Positions 36,590-46,850 of a stretch of DNA of 64,000 nt are shown piece by piece. A program made the translations under genes and the position numbers. Below the pieces are notes generated by a model. It made no database searches. It saw only the letters and a program-made list of their open reading frames with translations, and had not been told where the DNA came from. Location: the NCBI RefSeq assembly GCF_030296675.1, contig NZ_AP027736.1, positions 620,001 to 684,000 of the forward strand. Direction: 5' to 3'. How positions within the stretch are numbered: the stretch's first letter is position 1; each line of letters starts with the position of its first letter. This DNA comes from Demequina sediminis. Its GTDB lineage: Bacteria; Actinomycetota; Actinomycetes; Actinomycetales; Demequinaceae.

Positions 36590-36748
36590 ATGGACATGAA
36601 GGATCTCGCCAACAAGGCCAAGGACGCCCTTCCGGACGATGAGACCCTCGGCAAGGTCGGCGACAAGATTCGCGAGCACACCCCCGACAACGTGGACGTG
36701 CAGGTCGCGAAGGCCGAGCAGTGGGCCAAGGACCACAACAAGGACTGA
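36590..36748 (+). CDS. small charged protein, possibly an Rv0909-like antitoxin
   Basis: A 52-residue, highly charged helical protein (MDMKDLANKAKDALPDDETL and a C-terminal EQWAKDHNKD). AGGAGG lies 5 nt before the ATG, and a strong hairpin follows the stop, so it is a well-delimited single gene. The KAKD and DKI..H pattern resembles the short MT0933/Rv0909-type putative antitoxins, but no toxin gene is adjacent. That assignment is weak. Confidence 0.6.
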   Translation: MDMKDLANKAKDALPDDETLGKVGDKIREHTPDNVDVQVAKAEQWAKDHNKD

Positions 36749-36753
36749 CCCCT

Positions 36754-36785
36754 CAGGCGCCGTCTCCCTCGGGAGGCGGCGCCTG
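36754..36785 (+). terminator. terminator after the small charged protein
   Basis: CAGGCGCCG and CGGCGCCTG form a perfect 9-bp stem around a partly paired CTCCC/GGGAG loop, 5 nt after the stop. Confidence 0.75.
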
Positions 36786-36887
36786 TGTCATGCCCCGGCA
36801 TGCGCGTCCGCGCGGCTGGACACCCGGCGTCGGGCGTCGATAGCGTCCTCGATAGCCGAAGGACGGGGACCGACCAGGGGAGGTCGC

Positions 36888-38430
36888 ATGAGTGAGCCGG
36901 CGGCGGTGGACCCGCGCATCGCGCGTCGCGTCGCCGAGCAACTCGACGAGTTTCAGCTGGTCGAGTATCGCCCCGAGTTCCGCGTCGACCTCGAGCGCAT
37001 CCGCTTCTCGCCGTACTTCTCGCGGCTGTCCGCGGTCACTCAGGTGATCTCGCAGTCCGGCGCCGGACTCGCGGTCCACAACCGCCTCACGCATTCCGTG
37101 AAGGTGACGGCCGTCGCGCGCGCGATCGCCGTCTCGCTCGTGGGCGACCGAGGCGAGCGTGGCGCGCTCGTACGGGATCTGGGTGGATGCGACCCGGTCG
37201 TGGTGCAGGCGGCCGCAGCCGCGCACGACCTCGGCCATCCGCCGTTCGGCCACCTGGGCGAGCAGACCCTCAATCGCCTGGCCCGCGAGCGCTTCGGGCT
37301 CGACGAGGGCTTCGAGGGCAATGCCCAGACCTTCCGCATCCTCACGCGTCTCGACGAGTACGATCGGGCCGGCTCCGGCCTGAACCTCACGGCCGCGGTG
37401 AGGGCCGCGGTGCTGAAGTACCCCTGGATGCGGGCCGAGGGCCAGCGCTGGCCCGTGGGCGCCGCGACGCCGCGCGGTCTCGCGCCCGCCAGGCCGGGGA
37501 GGGCGCGCTCAAGTTCTCGGCGTACACCCTCGACGCCGCCGACTTCGCGCAGGCTCGGGCCGCATACCCCGCGATCGCGCCGCTCCAGCAGACCGTCGAG
37601 TGCTCGGTCATGGACATCGCGGACGACATCGCCTACTCGCTGCACGACCTCGACGACTTCTACCGCGCGGACCTCCTCAACCAGGCGGCGGTGTCCGCGG
37701 AGTTCCGCACGTGGATCAGGGACCGCGCGGCGCTCGCACGAATCCCGCGCGAGGAGCTCCTGCGCGCCCCGCGCACGCCGGGACACGGCCTCGAACTGCT
37801 GCGCAGGCGGATGGTCGAGAAGGACCCGTGGGTCGCGGGGGACGATGCCTTCGGCGAGTCCGTCGCGAGGGTCGCCGACGAGGTCGTGGACGGCCTGCTG
37901 TCGGTCCCATACGACGGCTCGCTCGCGGCCGACCGCGGGCTCGCGGTGTTCATGTCCGGATGGATCGCCCGCCTCCAGCACTCGGTCTCCGTCGAACGCG
38001 ACCCCCACGTGAGGTCGGGCCACGTGAGCCTCGACACCGCGGCGTGGCACGACGTCGCTGTCCTGAAGTTCCTCCAGGAGCGGTTCGTCCTCCACCGTCC
38101 CGACCTCGCGGTGTATCAGCGCGGCCAGGCGAGCGTGATCGAGAGGCTCGTGACCAGCTTCGCGGCATGGCTCGACGACGATGACGACGTGCGCCGCGCC
38201 CCCGGCGCCTCCTGGACCTGGTCGAGATCGCCGCCGAGGACTACCTCAGGGTGAGGGATCGGTCGCCGGAGGCCCTGCCGACCACCGATGCCGCGGCGTT
38301 GCGGCGCTACGCCACGGGCCGCGGCATCATCGACTACGTCGCCTCGCTCACCGATGCGCAGGCGATGTCGGTCGCGGCGCTCGTCTCGGGCGCCTCCGAG
38401 CGGCTGTGGGACGGGGGACAGGGGCTGTAG
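36888..38430 (+). CDS. dgt: deoxyguanosinetriphosphate triphosphohydrolase-like protein (two frame breaks)
   Basis: An HD-superfamily dNTPase, about 514 residues repaired, hydrolysing dNTP to nucleoside and triphosphate. It shows YFSRLSAVTQVISQSGAGLA, HNRLTHSVKVTAVARAIA, AAAAHDLGHPPFGHLGEQTL and MDIADDIAYSLHDLDDFYRA, the metal and substrate residues of the family. -1 breaks lie at about 37450-37495 and at the C5 run 38199-38203. Repair joins APRQAGEGALKFSAYTLDAA and RRAPRRLLDLVEIAAEDYL. The stop is TAG at 38428. The ATG has GGGGAGG upstream. Confidence 0.88.
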
Positions 38431-38480
38431 CCGCCACCCGCGCTCACGCGCGGCGGTGACGCGACCGCACGGACCCTCGG

Positions 38481-38486
38481 TAGCAT
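38481..38486 (+). promoter_or_regulatory. -10 element TAGCAT before thrS
   Basis: TAGCAT gives a leader of about 30 nt to GTG 38523, too short for a T-box. It lies between dgt and the thrS-HIT-pgsA operon. Confidence 0.35.
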
Positions 38487-38522
38487 CGTCCCCGTACGCC
38501 CCACCACCCGAGGAGAACACCG

Positions 38523-40514
38523 GTGTCAAGCCTGACTGCGACCATCGACGGCGTCGAGCGAGAGCTCGCACCGGGCACGACGGGCGCCGATCTGTTCGGT
38601 GAGCGCCGCGACGTGGTCGTGATGAGGGTCGACGGCGCGCTGTGGGATCTCGCGCGCGAGGTCCCCGCCGGCGCCTCCGTCGACGCCGTGACGGTCTCCG
38701 AGCCCGACGGCCTCATGGTGCTGCGCCACTCGACCGCGCACGTGCTCGCGCAGGCCGTTCAGGCCGTTAACCCCGACGCCAAGCTGGGCGTCGGCCCGCC
38801 CATCGAGAACGGCTTCTACTACGACTTCGACGTCGAGACGCCCTTCACCCCCGAGGACCTCAAGGCACTCGAGAAGGCGATGCAGCGCATCGTCAAGGAG
38901 GGTCAGGCCTTCGTGCGTCGCGAGGTGACCCGCGACGAGGCGCTCGCGGAGCTCGCTCACGAGCCCTTCAAGTGCGAGCTGCTCACGCAGGACACCGCGG
39001 GTGCCGAGGGTGCCTCGGTCGAGATCGGCGATGGCGACATCACCATCTACGACAACGTGCGCCGCGGGGGCGAGGTCGCATGGAAGGACCTGTGCCGCGG
39101 TCCTCACGTGCCCAGCACCCGTGTGCTGCAGAACGGGTGGTCGCTCATGCGCTCCGCCGCCGCATACTGGAAGGGCTCCGAGAAGAACCCGCAGCTCCAG
39201 CGCGTGTACGGCACGGCGTGGCCCTCCAAGGAGGAACTCACCGCGTACAAGGAGCGGCTCGCCGAGGCGGAGCGCCGCGACCACCGCAAGCTCGGCGCGG
39301 AGATGGACCTCTTCTCCTTCCCCGACGAGATCGGCTCGGGGCTCGCCGTCTTCCACCCCAAGGGCGGCGTGATCCGCATGGAGATGGAGGAGTACTCCCG
39401 CAGGCGCCACATCGAGGAGGGGTACGAGTTCGTCTACACCCCCCACGCGACCAAGGCGCAGCTGTTCCAGACCTCGGGTCACCTCGACTGGTACGCGGAC
39501 GGCATGTACCCGCCCATGCAGATGGACGAGGAGCGCGACGCCGCGGGCAACATCACGAAGCAGGGCCAGGACTACTACCTCAAGCCCATGAACTGCCCGA
39601 TGCACAACCTCATCTTCGGCGCGCGTGGCCGGTCGTATCGCGAGCTGCCGCTGCGCCTGTTCGAGTTCGGCACGGTGTACCGCAACGAGAAGTCGGGCGT
39701 GGTGCACGGCCTCACCCGTGCGCGCGGCTTCACGCAGGATGACGCGCACATCTACTGCACGCGCGAGCAGATGAAGGATGAGCTCACCACCACCCTCGAG
39801 TTCGTGCTCGGACTGCTCAAGGACTACGGGCTCGAGGACTTCTACCTCGAACTGTCGACCCGCAATCCCGAGAAGTCGGTCGGCTCGGACGAGATCTGGG
39901 AGGAGGCCACCGCGACCCTGCGCGAGGTGGGCCTCGCGTCGGGCCTCGAACTGGTGCCCGACCCGGGTGGCGCGGCGTTCTACGGACCCAAGATCTCCGT
40001 GCAGGCGCGCGACGCGATCGGGCGCACGTGGCAGATGTCGACCATCCAGCTCGACTTCAACCTTCCCGAGCGCTTTGAGCTCGAGTACACGGCCTCGGAC
40101 GGCTCGCGCCAGCGCCCCGTGATGATTCACCGTGCGCTGTTCGGCTCGATTGAGCGCTTCTTCGCGATCCTTACCGAGCACTATGCGGGTCAGTTCCCCG
40201 TGTGGCTCGCACCGGTCCAGGTGCGCGCGATCCCGGTCGCCGAGCCGTTCAACGACTACCTGGGCGAGCTGGTCGCGCGACTGCGCGCGGCGGGCGTGCG
40301 CGCCGAGCTCGACGCCTCGGACGAGCGCTTCCCCAAGAAGATCCGCACCGCCTCGAAGGAGAAGATTCCGTTCGTCCTCATCGCGGGCGGCGACGACGCC
40401 GACGCGAACGCGGTGTCCTTCCGCTATCGCGACGGCAGCCAGGACAACCAGGTGCCGCTCGACGAGGCCGTCGCGCGCATCGTCGAGGCCGTGACCACGA
40501 AGGCTCAGGTCTGA
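38523..40514 (+). CDS. thrS: threonyl-tRNA synthetase
   Basis: Class II aminoacyl-tRNA synthetase, 663 residues. Domains in order: TGS, the editing domain with [13 protein letters not shown], and the catalytic core with the zinc-site segment [13 protein letters not shown], motif 2 [20 protein letters not shown] and [20 protein letters not shown]. The anticodon-binding domain follows, with [23 protein letters not shown] 38523 follows GAGGAGA. It leads the conserved actinobacterial order thrS-HIT-pgsA-acyltransferase-pimA. Confidence 0.98.
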   Translation: MSSLTATIDGVERELAPGTTGADLFGERRDVVVMRVDGALWDLAREVPAGASVDAVTVSEPDGLMVLRHSTAHVLAQAVQAVNPDAKLGVGPPIENGFYYDFDVETPFTPEDLKALEKAMQRIVKEGQAFVRREVTRDEALAELAHEPFKCELLTQDTAGAEGASVEIGDGDITIYDNVRRGGEVAWKDLCRGPHVPSTRVLQNGWSLMRSAAAYWKGSEKNPQLQRVYGTAWPSKEELTAYKERLAEAERRDHRKLGAEMDLFSFPDEIGSGLAVFHPKGGVIRMEMEEYSRRRHIEEGYEFVYTPHATKAQLFQTSGHLDWYADGMYPPMQMDEERDAAGNITKQGQDYYLKPMNCPMHNLIFGARGRSYRELPLRLFEFGTVYRNEKSGVVHGLTRARGFTQDDAHIYCTREQMKDELTTTLEFVLGLLKDYGLEDFYLELSTRNPEKSVGSDEIWEEATATLREVGLASGLELVPDPGGAAFYGPKISVQARDAIGRTWQMSTIQLDFNLPERFELEYTASDGSRQRPVMIHRALFGSIERFFAILTEHYAGQFPVWLAPVQVRAIPVAEPFNDYLGELVARLRAAGVRAELDASDERFPKKIRTASKEKIPFVLIAGGDDADANAVSFRYRDGSQDNQVPLDEAVARIVEAVTTKAQV

Positions 40515-40516
40515 CG

Positions 40517-41059
40517 GTGCCCGAGGCCGTCGACGCGGACACCATGGGAGGCGAGCCCGACGGGCTCGAGAGACTGTGGACCCCGCATCGGCTCGCCTAC
40601 GTCAAGGCGGAGCGACCCGAAGGCGAGCCGCGCGGCTGCCCGCTGTGCAAGAAGACCGAGTCTGACGACCGCGCCCACCTGGTGGTCCACAGGGGAGAGC
40701 ACTGCTACGTGGTGCTCAACCTGTTCCCGTACAACCCCGGCCACCTCATGGTGTGCCCGTATCGCCATGTCGCGCTCTACACGGACGCCACCGACGCCGA
40801 GCGAGACGAGATGGCGGTGCTGACCCAGCGCGCGATGCGCGTGCTGGCCCGGGTGAGCAGCCCGCAGGGCTTCAACATCGGGATCAATCAGGGAACCGCG
40901 GGCGGAGCGGGGATCTCCGCTCACCTCCACCAGCACGTGGTGCCGAGCTGGGAGGGAGACTCGAACTTCCTCCCCATCATCGCGCGCACCAAGGCGGTGC
41001 CCGAACTGCTCGACGACACGTGGCGACGCGTGAGCGACGCCTTCAGAGAGGACCAGTAG
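40517..41059 (+). CDS. HIT domain protein (Ap4A phosphorylase/hydrolase type)
   Basis: A 180-residue histidine-triad nucleotide hydrolase or transferase. The triad is in GISAHLHQHVVPSW, and CPLCKK near the N-terminus may bind zinc. It starts at GTG 3 nt after thrS and abuts pgsA (ATG immediately after its stop). Diadenosine polyphosphates are by-products of aminoacyl-tRNA synthetases, so linkage to thrS is suggestive, but the substrate is not shown. Confidence 0.92.
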   Translation: MPEAVDADTMGGEPDGLERLWTPHRLAYVKAERPEGEPRGCPLCKKTESDDRAHLVVHRGEHCYVVLNLFPYNPGHLMVCPYRHVALYTDATDAERDEMAVLTQRAMRVLARVSSPQGFNIGINQGTAGGAGISAHLHQHVVPSWEGDSNFLPIIARTKAVPELLDDTWRRVSDAFREDQ

Positions 41060-41719
41060 ATGTTCGGCAGGCTACGGCCGCTCATGGCGGCCCTGTGGCA
41101 GGCGCCCGCACGCGCGCTGCTCGGGCTGGGTGTCCACCCCAACGTCATGACCATCCTCGGCACGGCCGGCGTGGTGTTCGGCGCGCTGTTCTTCCTGCCC
41201 AAGGGCGGGATCTGGCTGTTCTGGGGCGTCATCTTCATCACCGTGTTCGTGGTGACGGACATGCTCGACGGGACGATGGCCCGGCTGGGAGGCAAGAGCT
41301 CTCGCCTGGGCGCGTTCCTGGATTCGACGCTCGACAGGGTCGCCGACGCCGCGATCTTCGGCGCCCTCGCATGGTCCTTCATCGACAACGATCGCGCGAC
41401 AGCCCTGGCCGCACTCGCGTGCCTCGCCATCGGTTCGCTCGTGCCCTACGCCCGCGCGCGTGCCGAGTCGATCGGCGTCGACGCGAAGGTGGGCATCGCC
41501 GAGCGCTCGGACAGGCTCGTGATCGGGCTGACCGCGACCGGAATCGTGGGACTCGGCGTGCCGCTGCCCGTGCTGACGTGGACCCTGTGGGTGCTCGCGG
41601 CGATGGCGGCGATCACCGTCGCGCAGCGGATCAACGCGGTGGTGCAGCGCGCGCGACGCGACCCCGCGTGGAACGCGAGCAGTCTCGAGGCCGGGCGCCA
41701 GCTCTACCCGCACGAATGA
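41060..41719 (+). CDS. pgsA: phosphatidylinositol phosphate synthase (CDP-alcohol phosphatidyltransferase)
   Basis: Makes phosphatidylinositol phosphate from CDP-diacylglycerol and inositol phosphate, the first committed step to PIMs. The 219-residue membrane protein has the CDP-OH motif with Asp67, Asp70, Asp88 and Asp92 (DMLDGTMAR and GAFLDSTLDR) and several hydrophobic helices. Family members also make phosphatidylglycerol phosphate, but the PIM acyltransferase and pimA next door support the inositol function. It overlaps the next gene by ATGA. Confidence 0.93.
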   Translation: MFGRLRPLMAALWQAPARALLGLGVHPNVMTILGTAGVVFGALFFLPKGGIWLFWGVIFITVFVVTDMLDGTMARLGGKSSRLGAFLDSTLDRVADAAIFGALAWSFIDNDRATALAALACLAIGSLVPYARARAESIGVDAKVGIAERSDRLVIGLTATGIVGLGVPLPVLTWTLWVLAAMAAITVAQRINAVVQRARRDPAWNASSLEAGRQLYPHE

Positions 41720-42603
41720 ACGGCTTCCTGTTCGCGTTCCGGGCCTCGCGCTACCTCCCGGTCTCCGTCACCCGCGGCGCACTGTGGGCGGGCACGATGG
41801 CGCAATGGGTGCGCCGCGCCAAGCCCGCCCGCCGTCTCGAGGAGAACCTGCATCGCGTCACGGGGCTCGAGGGGCGTGACCTGCGCCGCCTCAGCCGCGC
41901 GGGCATGGCCTCCGCCGCGCGCTACTACGCCGAGGCCTTCGAGTTGCCTCGCATGACCGCTGACGTCATCGACGCGCGCGTGCGTATGGAGAACGAGGCC
42001 GAGATCAGGGAGATCATCCGCGAGCACGGCCGCGTGGTGATCGCGCTCTCGCACTCGGGCAACTGGGATCTGGTGGGCGCTTTCGCGTGCCGGAACCTGG
42101 GTCCCGTCGTGTCCGTCGCGGAGGTGCTGAAGCCGCGTGAGGTCTTCGAGGAGTTCGTCGCGCTGCGCGAGGGCGTGGGCATGCGGATCCTCGGCCTCGA
42201 AGGGGGATCCACCTTCAGGGAGCTGATCCGTATCGCACGCGGCGACGGCGGACTCATCTGCCTGCTCGCGGACCGGGACCTCACGGGTTCGGGCATCGAG
42301 GTGGACTTCGCGGGTCACCGCGCGAAGGTGGCGCCCGGACCGGCAGCGCTGGCCGCGGCGACCGACACGATGCTCGTGCCCGTCATGGTGCGCTACGAGC
42401 GGCTGCGGGGAAAGCGCCGGCGCGCGGCGCGGTCGCGGTGGGGGACCGTGCTCACCTTTGGTGCGGCGGTCTCTCCGGCCGATGCCCCTGGCGACGACCG
42501 CGTGGGTCACCTCACGCGGGCCTGGGTAGGGTTCATGGGCGACGCCATCCGCAGGCACCCCCAGGATTGGCACATGCTGCAACGGTTCGGATGGACGGAG
42601 TGA
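41716..42603 (+). CDS. patA: phosphatidylinositol mannoside acyltransferase
   Basis: A 295-residue acyltransferase of the LpxL/HtrB superfamily that acylates mannosyl-PI at the inner membrane. The catalytic HX4D motif is HSGNWD, followed by VVSVAEVLKPREVFEEFVAL and a glycine-rich LLADRDLTGSGIEVDFAGHR. It sits between pgsA and pimA, overlapping pgsA by ATGA with a 1-nt gap to pimA. The context makes a PatA role likely; the family alone would not exclude another acyl acceptor. Confidence 0.9.
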   Translation: MNGFLFAFRASRYLPVSVTRGALWAGTMAQWVRRAKPARRLEENLHRVTGLEGRDLRRLSRAGMASAARYYAEAFELPRMTADVIDARVRMENEAEIREIIREHGRVVIALSHSGNWDLVGAFACRNLGPVVSVAEVLKPREVFEEFVALREGVGMRILGLEGGSTFRELIRIARGDGGLICLLADRDLTGSGIEVDFAGHRAKVAPGPAALAAATDTMLVPVMVRYERLRGKRRRAARSRWGTVLTFGAAVSPADAPGDDRVGHLTRAWVGFMGDAIRRHPQDWHMLQRFGWTE

Positions 42604-42604
42604 G

Positions 42605-43759
42605 ATGAGGATCGGCATCGTCTGCCCGTACTCGCTCGACCGGCCCGGCGGCGTGCAGCTGCACGTTCTCGACCTCGCCCAGGCGCTCATCGCGCGCGGC
42701 CACGACGTCTCGGTGCTGGCCCCCGCCGCCGAGGACACACCCGTGCCGCCGTACGTGTCGAGTGCGGGGCGATCGATTCCGATCCGCTATAACGGCTCGA
42801 CGGCGCGCCTCACGTTCGGTCTCATGGCCGCGTCCCGCGTGCGTGAGTGGCTCAAGCTCGGTCACTTCGATGTGGTCCACCTGCACGAGCCGGGCGCCCC
42901 GTCGCTCAGCCTCATCGCGATGTGGGCGCGGATCGGGCCCACCGTGGCGACGTTCCACAGTTCGCAGTCGGAGTCCGCGGCGATGCGGCTCGCGAAGCCG
43001 TGGATTAAGCCGGGCTACGAGGAGCTCGACGCGCGCATCGCGGTGTCGCCCTCCGCCGCGGCGACCGTGCGCGACCACCTGAGGGTCGAGGCCACGCACA
43101 TCATTCCCAACGGGGTCGACACCTCGCACTACGTCACGGCCGTCCCCGACCCCCGGTGGACGGGCACGGCCGAGGCCCCGAGCATCGGCATCCTGGGACG
43201 CCTCGACGAGCCGCGCAAGGGGCTCGAGGACTTCCTTGCCGCGATCCCTGCGGTCCGTGCGGCGCATCCGCACGCGCGCTTCCTGGTCGCGGGCCGCTTC
43301 TCGGATCGAGTGGCCGCCAAGGCCGCGCGCGCCGGCGCCGAGGTCGTCGGGGAGCTCGACGAGGCGCAGAAGGCGCGCTTCATGGCCTCGGTCGACATCT
43401 ACTGCGCGCCCAACCTGGGCGGCGAGAGCTTCGGGATCGTGCTGGTTGAGGCGATGGCCGCCGGGGCCGCCGTCGTGGCCTCGGATCTCACGGCGTTCAT
43501 GGACGTGTCGACGCTCGCCGACGGCGGTCACGCCGCCGCGCACCACGCGGTCGGCGATCCCGCGTCGATCGGCGCGAGCGTCATCGCGCTCCTCGATGAC
43601 CCGGCGGAGCGCGCCGCGCTCGCCGAGCGGGGGCGCGAATGCGCCGCCGCCTTTGACTGGTCCAACGTCGCGCCCCGCGTCGAAGAGACGTACCGCGACG
43701 CCATTAGGATGGATGCCGAGTTCCATCCCCATCCGACGAAGGACGTCACATCGCCATGA
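42605..43759 (+). CDS. pimA: phosphatidylinositol alpha-mannosyltransferase
   Basis: A GT4 (GT-B fold) enzyme that adds the first mannose to phosphatidylinositol from GDP-mannose. It is 384 residues long. The N-terminal domain has [20 protein letters not shown] and [13 protein letters not shown]. The C-terminal nucleotide-sugar domain has [19 protein letters not shown] and [20 protein letters not shown]. It overlaps pdxS by ATGA. With pgsA and the acyltransferase it shows the cell makes PIM-type envelope lipids. Confidence 0.95.
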   Translation: MRIGIVCPYSLDRPGGVQLHVLDLAQALIARGHDVSVLAPAAEDTPVPPYVSSAGRSIPIRYNGSTARLTFGLMAASRVREWLKLGHFDVVHLHEPGAPSLSLIAMWARIGPTVATFHSSQSESAAMRLAKPWIKPGYEELDARIAVSPSAAATVRDHLRVEATHIIPNGVDTSHYVTAVPDPRWTGTAEAPSIGILGRLDEPRKGLEDFLAAIPAVRAAHPHARFLVAGRFSDRVAAKAARAGAEVVGELDEAQKARFMASVDIYCAPNLGGESFGIVLVEAMAAGAAVVASDLTAFMDVSTLADGGHAAAHHAVGDPASIGASVIALLDDPAERAALAERGRECAAAFDWSNVAPRVEETYRDAIRMDAEFHPHPTKDVTSP

Positions 43760-44664
43760 CCACCACCGACGACACCACTCAGCCCCAGGTTGGCACCGAC
43801 CTCGTGAAGCGCGGCATGGCCGAGATGCTCAAGGGCGGCGTCATCATGGACGTGGTCACCCCCGAGCAGGCTCGCATCGCCGAGGACGCGGGCGCGGTCG
43901 CCGTGATGGCGCTCGAGCGGGTGCCCGCCGACATCCGTGCGCAAGGCGGCGTGGCGCGCATGAGCGACCCCGACCTCATCCAGGGCATCATCGACACCGT
44001 CTCGATCCCCGTGATGGCCAAGGCGCGCATCGGCCACTTCGTCGAGGCGCAGGTGCTGCAGTCGCTCGGCGTCGACTACATCGACGAGTCCGAGGTGCTC
44101 ACCCCCGCGGACTACACGCACCACATCGACAAGTGGAACTTCACGGTTCCCTTCGTGTGCGGCGCGACCAACCTGGGCGAGGCGCTGCGCCGCATCTCCG
44201 AGGGTGCGGCCATGATCCGCTCGAAGGGCGAGGCCGGCACGGGCGACGTGTCGAACGCGACCACGCACATGCGTCAGATCCGCGCGGAGATCAAGGCGCT
44301 CACCGCGCTGCCCAAGGACGAGCTGTACGTCGCCGCCAAGGAGCTCCAGGCGCCGCTGCCGCTCGTGCAGGAGATCGCCGAGACCGGCAAGCTCCCCGTG
44401 GTGCTCTTCACCGCGGGTGGCATCGCGACGCCCGCCGACGCCGCGATGATGATGCAGCTGGGCGCCGAGGGCGTGTTCGTCGGCTCCGGCATCTTCAAGT
44501 CGGGCAACCCCGCGCAGCGCGCCGCGGCGATCGTCAAGGCGACGACGTTCTTCGACGACCCGTCGGTGATCGCCGACGTGTCGCGCGGGCTGGGCGAGGC
44601 GATGGTCGGCATCAACGTCGACGAGGTCCCCGAGCCGCACCGCCTCGCCGAGCGCGGCTGGTAA
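43756..44664 (+). CDS. pdxS: pyridoxal 5'-phosphate synthase lyase subunit
   Basis: The PLP-forming subunit of the DXP-independent vitamin B6 pathway: ribose 5-phosphate, glyceraldehyde 3-phosphate and ammonia give PLP. The 302-residue TIM barrel shows [35 protein letters not shown] and [17 protein letters not shown], with the catalytic lysines. It forms a 12-mer fed by PdxT. A NUDIX gene separates the two subunits here. Confidence 0.98.
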   Translation: MTTTDDTTQPQVGTDLVKRGMAEMLKGGVIMDVVTPEQARIAEDAGAVAVMALERVPADIRAQGGVARMSDPDLIQGIIDTVSIPVMAKARIGHFVEAQVLQSLGVDYIDESEVLTPADYTHHIDKWNFTVPFVCGATNLGEALRRISEGAAMIRSKGEAGTGDVSNATTHMRQIRAEIKALTALPKDELYVAAKELQAPLPLVQEIAETGKLPVVLFTAGGIATPADAAMMMQLGAEGVFVGSGIFKSGNPAQRAAAIVKATTFFDDPSVIADVSRGLGEAMVGINVDEVPEPHRLAERGW

Positions 44665-44685
44665 ACCCCGGCTGTTCGATCACGC

Positions 44686-45216
44686 ATGGGCGCCGCGACG
44701 GGGGACAGGATCCACCGACGCGGCGCCCGCGTGTTGCTCGTCGCGCCCGCGGGGGACGACGGCGAGGGTCCCCGCCTGCTCATGGTGCAGGGGCATGATC
44801 CTCACGACACGGCGCGCTCCTTCTGGTTCACGCCGGGCGGCGGGATCGAGCCGGGAGAGACGATGCTCGAGGCGGCGGTGCGCGAGCTGGTCGAGGAGAC
44901 CGGCTACGTGCTCGAGCCTCACGAGCTCGTGGGTCCCGTGTGGAGGCGCACAGCGGTGTTCGACTTCGCGTCGCGGCCCTACACGCAGTTCGAAGAGATC
45001 TACGTCGGCCGGCTCGAGGACGCCGACCGGCGCGCACGCACGGCCGAGGAATGGACCGAGGTCGAACGCGAGACCATCGACGAGGTCACGTGGCTCACGG
45101 AGCGCGAGCTCCGCGAGTCGATGATCGAGGTGTTTCCGGCCCAGTTGCGGGAGCCATGGGCGTGGTTCCTCGACTGGGACGGCGTGACGAGGGACCTGGG
45201 AGAGGTGGACGAATGA
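44686..45216 (+). CDS. NUDIX hydrolase
   Basis: A 176-residue nucleoside diphosphate-X hydrolase. The Nudix box GX5EX7REUXEEXGU is intact ([20 protein letters not shown], then TGY). The substrate is not predictable. It lies between pdxS and pdxT, 21 nt after the first and overlapping the second by ATGA, so all three are co-expressed. This suggests a house-cleaning or cofactor-linked role, as inference only. Confidence 0.92.
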   Translation: MGAATGDRIHRRGARVLLVAPAGDDGEGPRLLMVQGHDPHDTARSFWFTPGGGIEPGETMLEAAVRELVEETGYVLEPHELVGPVWRRTAVFDFASRPYTQFEEIYVGRLEDADRRARTAEEWTEVERETIDEVTWLTERELRESMIEVFPAQLREPWAWFLDWDGVTRDLGEVDE

Positions 45217-45818
45217 GCACCGTGGGTGTGCTGGCCCTGCAGGGCGATGTGCGCGAGCATGCGGCCGCGCTCGAGCGCGTGGGCGCGACCGCGACGCGCG
45301 TGCGCCGTCTCGCGGAGCTCGAGGCCGTCGACGCGCTCGTCATCCCCGGCGGCGAGTCCACCACGATCGACAAGCTCCTGCGCGCATTCGACCTGTTCGA
45401 GCCGCTGCGGTCGCGGATCGCCGAGGGCATGCCCGTGATGGGCTCGTGCGCGGGCATGATCATGCTTGCGACGGACATCATCGGGGCGATCGAAGGGCAG
45501 CGGTCGCTGGGCGGCATCCCCATGACGGTGCGCCGCAACGCGTTCGGGCGGCAGGTCGACTCGGCCGAGACCGAGTTGGTGTGGGAGCCGGACGGCTCGA
45601 TCATGCACGCGACGTTCATCCGTGCGCCGTGGGTTGAGTCGTGGGATCCGGCGGTCGAGGTGCTCGCGACCGCCGCCGGCCCCGACGGCATGCGTCATCC
45701 CGTCGCGGTGCGCCACCGCGCGGCGATCGCGACGAGCTTCCACCCCGAGATCGTCGCGCCGGGTGGCACCGCGGACGACCGCGTACATCGGCTGCTCGTC
45801 GACCTCATCGCGTCGTAG
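45213..45818 (+). CDS. pdxT: pyridoxal 5'-phosphate synthase glutaminase subunit
   Basis: Class I glutamine amidotransferase that supplies ammonia to PdxS. It is 201 residues long, with Cys79 in GSCAGM and the His177/Glu179 pair in SFHPEI completing the triad; PGGEST forms the oxyanion-side loop. It overlaps the NUDIX gene by ATGA. A repeat-bearing 243-bp gap separates it from yebC. Confidence 0.97.
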   Translation: MSTVGVLALQGDVREHAAALERVGATATRVRRLAELEAVDALVIPGGESTTIDKLLRAFDLFEPLRSRIAEGMPVMGSCAGMIMLATDIIGAIEGQRSLGGIPMTVRRNAFGRQVDSAETELVWEPDGSIMHATFIRAPWVESWDPAVEVLATAAGPDGMRHPVAVRHRAAIATSFHPEIVAPGGTADDRVHRLLVDLIAS

Positions 45819-45843
45819 CCATCCCCGCTGCGGCTGCCCCCCG

Positions 45844-45980
45844 CGGCTCCGCCACACAAGCCACCCCGGCATCGGCCCTCAGCGGGCTCTCCGGGCACGA
45901 CACGCCGGCGACACGCCGAGCGCTGTGTGGCGGAGCCGCGAATCCGTGTGGCGGAGCCGCGAATCCGTGTGGCGGAGCCG
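45844..45980. repeat. intergenic 14-mer repeat cluster A (CGGCTCCGCCACAC)
   Basis: One copy of CGGCTCCGCCACAC (45844-45857) is followed by three exact inverted copies GTGTGGCGGAGCCG at 45925, 45946 and 45967. The last two-and-a-half units are tandem at 21 bp. The first copy can pair with any of the three. The same 14-mer recurs at 52192-52325. Confidence 0.85.
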
Positions 45981-46017
45981 CGATGGTGTGGGACCGGTTC
46001 CGGGCCTCGCCACGCAC

Positions 46018-46023
46018 TACACT
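46018..46023 (+). promoter_or_regulatory. -10 element TACACT before yebC
   Basis: TACACT lies 38 nt before GTG 46062, just after repeat cluster A, giving a short leader that contains GAGGAG. Confidence 0.35.
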
Positions 46024-46061
46024 GGACGGGATTCCAGACCGACATTCGACGAGGAGCACAC

Positions 46062-46817
46062 GTGTCCGGGCATTCCAAGTGGGCGACGACCAAGCACAAG
46101 AAGGCCGTCATCGACGCCAAGCGCGGCAAGCTGTTCGCCAAGCTCATCAAGAACATCGAGGTCGCTGCCCGGACCGGCGGCGGCGATCTCGCGGGCAACC
46201 CGACCCTGTTCGACGCGGTGCAGAAGGCCAAGAAGTCCTCGGTGCCCAACGACAACATCGACCGCGCGGTCAAGCGCGGCTCGGGGCTCGAGGCGGGCGG
46301 AGCCGACTACGAGACCATCATGTACGAGGGCTACGGCCCCGGCGGTGTGGCCGTGCTCATCGAGTGCCTCACCGACAACCGCAACCGTGCGGCCACCGAG
46401 GTGCGCGTGGCGCTCACGCGCAACGGCGGCTCGCTCGCTGACCCCGGCTCGGTGTCGTACCTGTTCTCCCGCAAGGGCCAGGTGATTGTCGCCAAGGACG
46501 GCGGCGCGACCGAGGACGACCTCATGGAGGCCGCTCTCGATGCGGGTGCCGAGGAGATCAACGATCTCGGCGACGTGTTCGAGATCATCTCGGAGGCCAC
46601 CGACTTCGTGGCAGTGCGCACCGCGCTCCAGGAGGCCGGCATCGACTACGACAGCGCCGAGGCGACCTTCCTCCCCTCGATGAAGATCGAGCTCGAGGTC
46701 GAGGGCACCAAGAAGATGCTGCGTCTCATCGACGCCCTCGAGGACTCGGACGACGTCCAGAACGTGTGGGCGAACTTCGACGCGAGCGACGAGGTCCTCG
46801 AGGCCGCGCAGGCCTAG
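46062..46817 (+). CDS. yebC: YebC/PmpR family protein
   Basis: A 251-residue YebC/TACO1 family protein, described as a DNA-binding regulator and, more recently, as a translation factor that helps ribosomes through proline-rich stretches. The N-terminus [20 protein letters not shown] and the segment [19 protein letters not shown] are diagnostic. GTG 46062 follows GAGGAG. It heads the conserved yebC-ruvC-ruvA-ruvB cluster. Confidence 0.96.
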   Translation: MSGHSKWATTKHKKAVIDAKRGKLFAKLIKNIEVAARTGGGDLAGNPTLFDAVQKAKKSSVPNDNIDRAVKRGSGLEAGGADYETIMYEGYGPGGVAVLIECLTDNRNRAATEVRVALTRNGGSLADPGSVSYLFSRKGQVIVAKDGGATEDDLMEAALDAGAEEINDLGDVFEIISEATDFVAVRTALQEAGIDYDSAEATFLPSMKIELEVEGTKKMLRLIDALEDSDDVQNVWANFDASDEVLEAAQA

Positions 46818-46850
46818 CGGCTCGCGCGCGGCGGAGGGGAAGCAGGGCCG

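Noticed and set aside
36888..38430. dgt, the methyltransferase and the PAS gene as true pseudogenes
   Set aside because: Each has only -1 losses in or next to G/C runs, no internal stops in the repaired frame, and intact catalytic motifs. Essential hisS shows the same defect.
38431..38522. A T-box or other riboswitch before thrS, and riboswitches before pdxS or dxs
   Set aside because: The gaps are too short, or genes overlap, and no conserved aptamer elements are visible.
45925..45983. A CRISPR array at the 21-bp repeats near yebC
   Set aside because: The repeats are contiguous without spacers, and no cas genes are present.
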